In this document: positions 1 to 5,529 of the stretch, one piece after another
How positions within the stretch are numbered: position 1 is the stretch's first letter
How the letters are laid out: each line of letters starts with the position of its first letter
Assembly (NCBI GenBank): GCA_019312705.1
Contig: JAFDCW010000292.1
Span: 1-6,231, forward strand
Length of the DNA stretch: 6,231 nucleotides
Direction of reading: 5' to 3'
Origin: Deltaproteobacteria bacterium
GTDB lineage: Bacteria; Myxococcota; Polyangia; Polyangiales; B10-G4
The notes under the pieces: model-generated
Told to the model about the DNA's origin: nothing
Seen by the model: only the letters and a program-made list of their open reading frames with translations
Databases searched by the model: none
Made by a program: the position numbers and the translations under genes

Positions 1-83
1 GCCGCGTCACCAGCCTCGGCCAGCGCTCGCAGCTGCAAGGCCCCCGACCCCCGGGGTGGGACCCTCCCGGACGGCCGGACAAC

Positions 84-99
84 GCGGATCGCTTTCCGC
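84..99 (-). terminator. weak hairpin after lipoprotein gene
   Basis: A perfect 5-bp stem (GCGGA/TCCGC) with a 6-nt loop begins 12 bp after the stop codon of the Cys-rich lipoprotein gene. No T-tract follows in the direction of transcription, only TTG, so this is at best a weak or Rho-assisted end. Nothing else could be supported in 1-110. Confidence 0.2.
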
Positions 100-110
100 C
101 AAAGTCGAGT

Positions 111-1142
111 CTAGTCGCGAGAACCGAGGCACCGGGTGGGTGCTGGCGGCGGCTCGCCGCCGCCGACGACCACTTCGATGGTGGTTTCGAAACCGTCCGC
201 CGCCACGGTGTAGGTCCCCGGATCCAGAGGCGGCAGCCGACACTCGGTCTCGACCGGGACGCAGACGTCTGCGCAGGCGCCGCAGACGGGACAGTCGCAG
301 GTCCGCGTGCGCGCATCGACGATCAAGCGATCGCCCTGCTGCGTGACGACGCAGTCGGCGGGACCATCGAAGCAGCCGCCGCAGCCGTCGGTGATGGTCA
401 CCGTGGACGAGGCATTGGCGTAGACCTCCGCGGGCACGCAGAGCTGAGCGACGTCGACGATGGAGGTCGTCTGCCAGGGGCAGATGAGGCCGTCCGGCAC
501 TGGGGGGGCCGGCGTGAAGGAGACCTGCTCCTCGGTGTCCGAGCGCCACACCGGCAGGCTGAACAGGAACCCCTCTTCGCCGTTCAAGCGTACCCGGTAG
601 TCCCCCCCAGGCAACGCGGGCACGCGGCACAGGCCATCGAGGTGGGGATAGCAGCCGTCGCAGAGAAACGAGCCGGCGCAGACTGATGTGGTCAGGTCGA
701 TCAGCGCAGGCCCGGTCCCCGGGAACATCACGTTCACCTCGCAGACCACCTGCTCGCCGCAGAAGCACCCGTCGTCGATGGAGACCGGCAGGTCGAATGC
801 CTCATCCACGGGCAACGCCATTCCGCCAAAACCACCGAGCTCGACGGTACTCCTCGTGGCGCGATGGGGGACGGCGGGTCCCACGCACGCCGTCGGAATG
901 CCGGCGTCCGCGGTGGGTGTCGGACCGCCGTCGGTGACCGGCGGCGGCCCCGCGTCCTCGGTAGGCCGGGGCGGACCGGCGTCGATGACCGGGGGCGGCC
1001 CCGCGTCCTCGGTGGGCGGGGGCGGCCGGGGCACATCCCCGTGATTCATGAAGCACCCGCTGGCTCCGATGAGCAGCATGGCGCTGAGACCCCAGAGCAC
1101 AGCCGGAGACGTGGGCACAGGTTGGCACGGAATCGGGGACAT
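111..1142 (-). CDS. Cys-rich lipoprotein with duplicated domain, unknown function
   Basis: This is a 343-residue predicted exported lipoprotein. A hydrophobic stretch at residues 14-29 ends in a lipobox (IGASGC), so Cys30 should be the lipidated residue. Residue +2 is Phe, with no Asp retention signal, which suggests the outer membrane. Residues 36-83 are a Pro/Asp/Ala/Gly linker with a 17-residue repeat (TEDAGPPPV...). Two similar Cys-rich domains follow, about 84-198 and 219-326. Each has a beta-rich start, a DGC motif (C126, C254), a CxxC (C161/C164, C287/C290), a C-R-x-P motif (C172, C301) and a G-x-Y-x-V strand. The many cysteines suggest disulfides in an extracytoplasmic protein. The ATG at 1142 has no clear Shine-Dalgarno and the n-region lacks Lys/Arg, so the start is less certain than the lipobox. 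The gene lies 138 bp downstream of the kinase. I do not recognise the family; a surface or binding role is only a guess. Confidence 0.85.
   Translation of the reverse strand: MSPIPCQPVPTSPAVLWGLSAMLLIGASGCFMNHGDVPRPPPPTEDAGPPPVIDAGPPRPTEDAGPPPVTDGGPTPTADAGIPTACVGPAVPHRATRSTVELGGFGGMALPVDEAFDLPVSIDDGCFCGEQVVCEVNVMFPGTGPALIDLTTSVCAGSFLCDGCYPHLDGLCRVPALPGGDYRVRLNGEEGFLFSLPVWRSDTEEQVSFTPAPPVPDGLICPWQTTSIVDVAQLCVPAEVYANASSTVTITDGCGGCFDGPADCVVTQQGDRLIVDARTRTCDCPVCGACADVCVPVETECRLPPLDPGTYTVAADGFETTIEVVVGGGEPPPAPTRCLGSRD
936..1013 (-). repeat. 51-bp direct repeat in lipoprotein linker
   Basis: Two 27-bp near-identical copies (936-962 and 987-1013, one mismatch) lie 51 bp apart. They encode the Pro-rich TEDAGPPPV units with a 17-residue period in the linker after the lipobox. 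Such in-frame repeats can expand or contract and so change how far the folded domains stand off the membrane. Confidence 0.8.
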
Positions 1143-1188
1143 GGCGGGGAGATACGCAATTGGCGTACCAGGCCATGGGAGGCTGTCG

Positions 1189-1210
1189 CCCGCCCTACCC
1201 TCATGGCGGG
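1189..1210. promoter_or_regulatory. inverted repeat upstream of lipoprotein gene
   Basis: A perfect 6-bp inverted repeat (CCCGCC, 10-nt spacer, GGCGGG) lies in the 138-bp gap between the kinase stop codon and the lipoprotein start. It could be an operator, a hairpin in the lipoprotein leader, or chance in GC-rich DNA. No convincing sigma-70 promoter could be placed in this gap, though the lipoprotein may have its own. Confidence 0.2.
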
Positions 1211-1280
1211 ACGGTATCAGAGGCTAACCACGAGGGCGTGACGGTGCGTTCGCCGCAAGCGCATCGAGGTCTGGGCCTCT

Positions 1281-2201
1281 TCAAATCGCGCAGAGCGAGG
1301 CTAAGAGTGTCGCACCCTTGTCGTGCCACCGCCTCCCCCAGGTCCGGCGGGGAGGCCGGGCCAGAGCCCCTTCGAGGGCGAGGCTCATCTCGTCCGCCGA
1401 TTCGAAGCGCGCATCGACGCTCCGCGACATGGCCTTCATGACGAGAGCGTCGAGGGCTGGCGGGACATCGGGGCGGAGCTCGGACGGGCGCTTCGGGTCC
1501 CGCGTGCTGATAGCGGTCAGCGTGCCGAGGACCGTGCCCGCGGCAAAGGGAGTCTGTCCCGTGAGCATCTCGTAGAGGACCACCCCGACCGCCCAGATGT
1601 CGCTCCGGGCGTCGACGGCGGCGCCGTGGGTTTGCTCGGGAGACAAGTAGAGCGGCGTCCCGAGGACGAGGCCGTCGGTCATGCTGCCCCAGTGGTCGTC
1701 GAACTTCGACACGCCAAAGTCGATGAGCTTCACCGCGGGCGCATGCGCGGCCCCGCAAAAGACTAGGTTGTCGGGTTTGATGTCCCGATGCACGACGCCG
1801 TGGACGTGGGCCGCCGAGAGGCCGTCGAGGACCTGACCAGCGACGGCGGCCGCGAAGGAGAGGGGTGGCCGCGGCGTATCTTCGAGGTGCGCCGCGAGGG
1901 TCGGGCCACCGAGCAACTCCATCGCCATGAAGCGGAAGCCCCTTTTGTCTCGACCGGCGTCGTAGACGGTCACGACGTTGGAGTGGGCGATACCGCCGGT
2001 GACCTGGACCTCCCGCTGAAAGCGGCGAGCCCTCTTCGAGTCCTTGTCGGACCGCTCGTCGAGGACCTTGAGGGCGACCCGTCGCTCCATGCCCAGGTCC
2101 CAGGCGTCATAGACGATGCCCATTCCGCCGGTCGCGATCAGGCGGTCCAGCCGATATCTCCCGCCAAGGGTCGTTCCTACCGGCAATCGCCTCGAAGCCA
2201 T
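1281..2201 (-). CDS. stand-alone Ser/Thr protein kinase (PknB-like, Hanks type)
   Basis: This 306-residue protein is almost entirely a eukaryotic-like kinase domain, which transfers ATP phosphate to Ser/Thr of partner proteins in the cytoplasm. Visible motifs are the Gly-rich loop TGGMGIVY (24-31), the ATP-binding lysine in VALKV (K45), the helix-C glutamate (E64), the catalytic loop HRDIKPDN (138-145), DFG (161-163), GTPLYLSPE (181-189, APE equivalent), D201 in DIWAVGVVLYE and R265 of subdomain XI. All catalytic residues are intact and it is an RD kinase, so activation-loop phosphorylation (S173, T175 or T182) is plausible. No PASTA, TPR, FHA or transmembrane sensor follows; after about residue 281 there is only a basic tail and a short hydrophobic end. 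The ATG at 2201 is chosen because GGAGGT lies 5 nt upstream; a longer reading from 2330 would add 43 residues without domain signal. Substrates are unknown. Confidence 0.95.
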   Translation of the reverse strand: MASRRLPVGTTLGGRYRLDRLIATGGMGIVYDAWDLGMERRVALKVLDERSDKDSKRARRFQREVQVTGGIAHSNVVTVYDAGRDKRGFRFMAMELLGGPTLAAHLEDTPRPPLSFAAAVAGQVLDGLSAAHVHGVVHRDIKPDNLVFCGAAHAPAVKLIDFGVSKFDDHWGSMTDGLVLGTPLYLSPEQTHGAAVDARSDIWAVGVVLYEMLTGQTPFAAGTVLGTLTAISTRDPKRPSELRPDVPPALDALVMKAMSRSVDARFESADEMSLALEGALARPPRRTWGRRWHDKGATLLASLCAI

Positions 2202-2206
2202 CCCGC

Positions 2207-2212
2207 ACCTCC
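2207..2212 (-). promoter_or_regulatory. ribosome binding site of the kinase gene
   Basis: On the minus strand GGAGGT ends 5 nt before the ATG at 2201. This strong Shine-Dalgarno match decides the start in favour of 2201 over the in-frame start at 2330. Confidence 0.8.
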
Positions 2213-2352
2213 GGAGGGCGAGAATGCAAGCGACGTACCGCGCCCCTTTGAGGCGTATGTCGGGGTCGGCGCGCCGCCCTGGCACACTCTTGTGTACTGA
2301 GCTTCGCGGCTGGTGTGCACGGACTGTCACACCCCCGGGGGCGTTGCTCTGA

Positions 2353-2461
2353 GGAACGGGAACGGGAACGGGAACGGGAACGGGAGCGGGAACGGGAGCG
2401 GGAGCGGGAGCGGGAACGGGAGCGGGAGCGGGAGCGGGAACGGGAACGGGAGCGGGAACGG
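2353..2461 (+). repeat. hexanucleotide tandem repeat, predicted G-quadruplex array
   Basis: GGGAAC and GGGAGC units run for about 109 bp with an exact 6-nt period. There are 17 GGG tracts starting at 2358, 2364 and so on to 2454, each separated by a 3-nt AAC or AGC spacer, with partial GG units at both ends. Four neighbouring tracts meet the usual G3-N1-7 quadruplex definition, so several quadruplexes could form side by side on the plus strand, with i-motif potential on the minus strand. The G-rich strand is the template for both flanking genes, so their RNA would be C-rich here. The array ends about 150 bp upstream of the kinase start. Unit number may vary by slippage. Confidence 0.95.
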
Positions 2462-2487
2462 CACTACCGGCGCGGCACTACCGGCGC
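2460..2487 (+). repeat. 14-bp tandem duplication
   Basis: Two perfect, directly adjacent copies of ggcactaccggcgc (2460-2473 and 2474-2487) abut the end of the G-tract array. They look like a local slippage duplication at the array border. Confidence 0.9.
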
Positions 2488-2539
2488 CGCTACGGTCGGC
2501 CTGTCGGCTCGGCACGCCTCCGGCGCGCTGCCGCCTCGG

Positions 2540-2553
2540 GCCGCCAACGCGGC
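2540..2553 (-). terminator. weak hairpin after beta-helix lipoprotein gene
   Basis: A perfect 5-bp stem (GCCGC/GCGGC) with a 4-nt loop starts 9 nt after the TAA stop of the lipoprotein gene. No T-tract follows, so it is not a standard intrinsic terminator. Confidence 0.25.
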
Positions 2554-2562
2554 GCCTTCTTG

Positions 2563-4176
2563 TTACGGCTCGTGCTCGTAGGCCCCGGGGTCACAGGGGG
2601 CGGTGCGGGCCGTTCCGCGCTGGTCGTACTCGCTGCACTCGGTCGCGAGATCGAGGACTGGGCTGCCGGTGGGCAGCGCCATCGTTTCGGTCGGCCCGCC
2701 GTTGTCGGCGAGGGCTTCGAGCTCGGGGTCGGCGAAGAGCACGGACTCGGCGCAGGGGTTGTCCGCATTGCCGTTGTTCTTGGTGGCCGGCCACTGAACG
2801 TTGCCGCCGCCATCGTCGAAGGTCGCGTGGCAAGCCAGGGCGCTGAACTCGTTGTCCGTTCCATTGTCGTGCATGACCACGTTGGTCAGCCTGACGGTGC
2901 CGCTCATGCCTTTGAAGATGACCGGCCCATAGTCGGCGCGGTTGTGGGCGAAGGTGCTGTGGGTCACCTGCACCCGACCGTTCCCCGCCCATAGCGCGCC
3001 GGCGTTGCCGGGGGTCTCGTTGCCCTCGAAGGTGCAGTTCGTGATTTGGGCATCCGTGCCCCCGCCGAGGAAGAGGCCGCCCGCGTGCTCGCCGGTGGAG
3101 TTCCGCGAAATGGTCGAGTTGATCAGCAAGAGCGGCACGCCCTGATGATAGACGGTGCCGGTCCCGCCGCCGGGGCTGCCGGCCATGTCGTTGTTCCGGA
3201 ACGTGCATCGGTCGAACACGGCGCCGGTCCCCTCGAGGTTGTAGGAAAAGAAGGCGCTGCCGTGGACCTTGGCGTGGTTGCCGTCGAAGACCGTTCCGCA
3301 GATGGAAAAGTCGACGGGGTCATCGAGCCACATTCGGTCGATGTACAATCCGCCGCCGTTCCCATACTGACCGCTCTCGGCGTAAGTGGTCGCCGAGTTG
3401 TTGAAGAAGACGTTGTCGACGACCCGGAGGTTCGTGCTGCGGCTCAGTACGCCGCCTCCGGTCGAGCCGCTGTTGTTCGTGAAGGTACACCCGGAGAGAA
3501 CGGCCTCGGTCAGTCCGCCCGCGTAGACCGCGCCGCCTCCTACGTCATTGGCCTGACTCGCGCTGTGGTTGTCATCGAAGGTGACATCGATGGCCCGGAG
3601 GGTGCCGAACCACGGATGCAGGAGCCCGGCGCCGCTCTCGTTTTCGCTCCCCGCGGCGACGTATCCGCCCCGAATCGTGAGTCGCTGCACGACGAAGTCG
3701 ACATGGTGGTCGAGCTCGATGACGCGAACCGCTCCTCCGCCGCTGAGGGTGATGTCGCCCCCCCCGTCGAGGATCATCGTATTGCTGACGAACAACGAGC
3801 GCGTCAGAGCGACCGTGTGCTCACCGCCGCAATCGAAGGTGAGGGTGCCGCCGCCCTCGGCGCCGTTGAGAGCCGTGGCGGCTGCGTGCAGTGCGTCCTC
3901 CGAGCAGCTCGCCGCGGTGCCGTCGCCGACAACCTCGACCCGTCCCGCGGGCTCGACCGGGGCGAGGCGCCCCGGGCAGTCGGTGGCGGGGTTCATCGCG
4001 GTGTACATGGCCGCATCGGGGAGCGTGCCGCTGTCGGCAGTCGTGCCGTCACGGGCTGCGCTATCCGAGGCGCCACCGTCACCACTGACCGCGGCGTCGT
4101 CTCCGCAGCCGAGGGAGAGCGCACCCACCGCGACGAGTGCAGCACACAAGCGAAGCGCCGGGTTCGAGGAAAACAT
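2563..4176 (-). CDS. beta-helix lipoprotein with choice-of-anchor Q type C-terminus
   Basis: This 537-residue predicted surface lipoprotein starts with a signal peptide and lipobox (LSLGC, lipidated Cys24, Gly at +2, so outer membrane is likely). An Asp/Ser/Gly-rich linker spans about 25-57. From about residue 90 it resembles the parallel beta-helix proteins related to pectate lyase-like and chlamydial Pmp families. About nine FxxN-type rungs are visible (CTFTNN, VFFNN, CTFRNN, CTFEGN, STFAHN), alternating with GGG-[AVL] turns (GGGAVYAG, GGGLYI, AGGLFLGG). The end (about 481-537) has ADNGGPTETMALPTGSPVLD, then DQRG and DPGAYE, which is the choice-of-anchor Q pattern. No catalytic residues could be identified, so adhesion or structure is as likely as polysaccharide cleavage. 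The ATG at 4176 is set by an in-frame TGA 24 nt upstream; the Shine-Dalgarno is poor (GAGGT about 14 nt away). It sits 92 bp after the 402-residue gene. Confidence 0.92.
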   Translation of the reverse strand: MFSSNPALRLCAALVAVGALSLGCGDDAAVSGDGGASDSAARDGTTADSGTLPDAAMYTAMNPATDCPGRLAPVEPAGRVEVVGDGTAASCSEDALHAAATALNGAEGGGTLTFDCGGEHTVALTRSLFVSNTMILDGGGDITLSGGGAVRVIELDHHVDFVVQRLTIRGGYVAAGSENESGAGLLHPWFGTLRAIDVTFDDNHSASQANDVGGGAVYAGGLTEAVLSGCTFTNNSGSTGGGVLSRSTNLRVVDNVFFNNSATTYAESGQYGNGGGLYIDRMWLDDPVDFSICGTVFDGNHAKVHGSAFFSYNLEGTGAVFDRCTFRNNDMAGSPGGGTGTVYHQGVPLLLINSTISRNSTGEHAGGLFLGGGTDAQITNCTFEGNETPGNAGALWAGNGRVQVTHSTFAHNRADYGPVIFKGMSGTVRLTNVVMHDNGTDNEFSALACHATFDDGGGNVQWPATKNNGNADNPCAESVLFADPELEALADNGGPTETMALPTGSPVLDLATECSEYDQRGTARTAPCDPGAYEHEP

Positions 4177-4185
4177 GCGAAGTCG

Positions 4186-4215
4186 AGCATACCTCAGTCA
4201 TCGGTGACCGCCCAA
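4186..4215 (-). promoter_or_regulatory. possible promoter of the beta-helix lipoprotein gene
   Basis: On the minus strand TTGGGC (4215-4210) and TATGCT (4191-4186) are separated by 18 nt, matching the -35 and -10 consensus at 3/6 and 4/6 positions. The -10 ends only 9 nt before the ATG, which would give a leader of a few nucleotides. The match is weak and could be chance. Confidence 0.2.
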
Positions 4216-4244
4216 CTCGACACGATTGGGTGAGACCGCCACCG
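4202..4244. promoter_or_regulatory. nested inverted repeat upstream of beta-helix lipoprotein gene
   Basis: Two nested perfect 5-bp arms are seen: CGGTG (4202-4206) with CACCG (4240-4244), and CCCAA (4211-4215) with TTGGG (4226-4230). They fill most of the 92-bp gap between the two genes. It could be an operator overlapping the putative -35, or a T-tract-less terminator for the upstream gene. Confidence 0.3.
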
Positions 4245-4268
4245 AGTCCGGATCTCCCCCGGTTCGAG

Positions 4269-5477
4269 TCAGTCGTGCCAGGGCACGAGGTAGAGGCGAC
4301 TCGGCGTATCCCGCACTGACGCGACTTCGGAGTCGTCGAGCTGCGTCACGCCACCGTCCTCCCAGCTGACAAACGCAACCCCGCGTCCCCACACTCCGTA
4401 GCGGTGCTTTTCCTGGCTCATATCCGAGCCGATGAAGAACTCTCCGTCGAACTTGTCCGGGAAGTTCTTTTGGTCGTCCGCCTTGCCGGTCTTGCCGACG
4501 ACCGCCTGCCCACTCGCAAGCTGACCGGAGGTGATCATGAAGAGACCTCGCGCCCCCCCGTCACCGAGACCCGTCAGATCCAACGTGTCCAGCGCGTCGA
4601 CCGCGGCGCGGAGCTCCGTGCGCTCCACCTCTTCGGGGACGCCGTCCTTCGCATAGGCGACCTGCACCGGCAGGCCGACGACTGCCGATATGGGCTCCCC
4701 CGCCCAAGCCGTCAGGTCCGAGCTCGGCACGAGCACCAAATCGTCGCGAGCGGAGAGCGCCTCTTTGAGCGCGAGCCACCGGGTCGGTGTCACGTCGTCG
4801 AGTTGCTCACCAGCGATCAGGGCGACCGTCGCCTGGCCGTTGAAGCCGAGGCCGCGCCGCTCGATGCGGTCGAGGGCGTCGTCCGCCAGTCCGAGCCCCT
4901 GACGAAGCCAATCTCGCTGACGGCCTGGCTCTTCGGTCTCGAGCCAGCGCCCAAGATCGGCCAAGAAGCGCAAGACGCTCGCGGGCTGCGTGAGCACGAG
5001 GCCTTCTTCGTCCTGCGCCTGGTCCAGCATGGTGCGAGGAGAGCTGCCGTCGTCGGCTTCTCGGTCGGGGCGAAGGCCGAGGCTCAGCAAGAGGCTAATG
5101 ACGACGCGATCTTCGTCCGTGTCTGCGTGCTCGAGGGCGCGCTCCCCCTCTAGCGCGGCCTCCCAGGCCGCGGTGACGAAGTGGAATAGTAGATCTTCCT
5201 CGGCGAACTCCGTCCGGTACTCACCGGCCGCCGACCCCATTGCGCAGAGCCGCCGCAGCTCGGCGAGCGCCGGCTCATCCATCGGATCCGAGGCGAGGGC
5301 CTGCACACAAGAGAGCGCGGCCTTGCCCGCGTCAGCGGATACGATGCTGTCGTACAGATGCTTCAGCGCCCTTGCGACCACCTCTTCAGGCTCTGACCGG
5401 GTGAGCCCACTCAGCTTGCCCAGAAGCGCCGCGGTCGCTGCGTCGAGGGAAAGCTTCTGGAAGTCTGGCTTCTGCAT
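4269..5477 (-). CDS. uncharacterised protein with ribbon-helix-helix-like N-terminus
   Basis: This 402-residue protein has no signal peptide or membrane segment and is acidic, so it should be cytoplasmic. I do not recognise the family. Residues 6-46 have the pattern of a CopG/MetJ-type ribbon-helix-helix: a short strand (FQKLSLD), a first helix (AATAALLGKLSGL), a TRSE turn and a second helix (EEVVARALKHLYDSI). In that fold two such units dimerise and bind DNA through the strand. Residues ~50-215 look mainly helical, with acidic patches. Residues ~220-402 look mixed alpha/beta, ending in an aromatic-rich stretch with FPDKFDGEFFIGSD and RLYLVPWHD. No catalytic motif is apparent. The ATG at 5477 is supported by TAGGA 6 nt upstream. 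The gene follows the membrane-anchored TPR protein gene by 52 bp with no visible terminator, so the two may share a transcript. DNA binding is inferred from the pattern only. Confidence 0.85.
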   Translation of the reverse strand: MQKPDFQKLSLDAATAALLGKLSGLTRSEPEEVVARALKHLYDSIVSADAGKAALSCVQALASDPMDEPALAELRRLCAMGSAAGEYRTEFAEEDLLFHFVTAAWEAALEGERALEHADTDEDRVVISLLLSLGLRPDREADDGSSPRTMLDQAQDEEGLVLTQPASVLRFLADLGRWLETEEPGRQRDWLRQGLGLADDALDRIERRGLGFNGQATVALIAGEQLDDVTPTRWLALKEALSARDDLVLVPSSDLTAWAGEPISAVVGLPVQVAYAKDGVPEEVERTELRAAVDALDTLDLTGLGDGGARGLFMITSGQLASGQAVVGKTGKADDQKNFPDKFDGEFFIGSDMSQEKHRYGVWGRGVAFVSWEDGGVTQLDDSEVASVRDTPSRLYLVPWHD

Positions 5478-5483
5478 GATCGA

Positions 5484-5488
5484 TCCTA
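5484..5488 (-). promoter_or_regulatory. ribosome binding site of the 402-residue protein gene
   Basis: TAGGA on the minus strand ends 6 nt before the ATG at 5477, a good Shine-Dalgarno position that supports this start. Confidence 0.65.
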
Positions 5489-5529
5489 CGCCGGTGTACC
5501 CGACGGATTCCGTGGCTCTGGATCACGCA

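Larger units (their letters stand above)
2202..2562. other. 361-bp intergenic region with G-tract array
   Basis: This gap lies between the end of the beta-helix lipoprotein gene and the start of the kinase gene, both on the minus strand. It should hold the kinase promoter and the end of the lipoprotein transcript. It contains a weak hairpin (2540-2553), a 14-bp tandem duplication (2460-2487), the hexanucleotide G-tract array (2353-2461) and the kinase ribosome binding site. No sigma-70 promoter stands out between the array and the kinase start. The array is open in all frames because its period is a multiple of three, so reading frames across it are not evidence of a gene. Confidence 0.75.

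Noticed and set aside
7..768. 253-codon minus-strand frame overlapping the Cys-rich lipoprotein
   Set aside because: It is very rich in arginine and low in complexity, typical of an out-of-frame shadow. The overlapping frame has a lipobox and duplicated domains.
1245..1263. Short hairpin (TGCGTT/AAGCGCA-like) after the kinase stop as a terminator
   Set aside because: The stem is short with a wobble pair, and no T-tract follows on the minus strand.
2280..2294. TGGCAC element resembling half of a sigma-54 promoter on the plus strand
   Set aside because: The -12 GC is missing at the required spacing (TG instead), and there is no plus-strand gene downstream.
2202..2330. Extended kinase N-terminus from the in-frame start at 2330
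   Set aside because: The extra 43 residues show no domain or signal, and a strong GGAGGT lies just upstream of the ATG at 2201.
2313..2846. Plus-strand frames through the G-tract array coding for Asn/Ser-Gly or Arg-Glu repeats, and a minus frame coding for Pro-Phe/Pro-Leu repeats
   Set aside because: A 6-nt repeat keeps every frame open, so these are products of the array. None has flanking domain sequence or a good start signal.
3046..4233. 395-codon open frame on the plus strand, antisense to the beta-helix lipoprotein
   Set aside because: The minus-strand frame has a lipobox, beta-helix rungs and a known C-terminal pattern. The plus frame has no domain signal and is explained by GC-rich codon bias.
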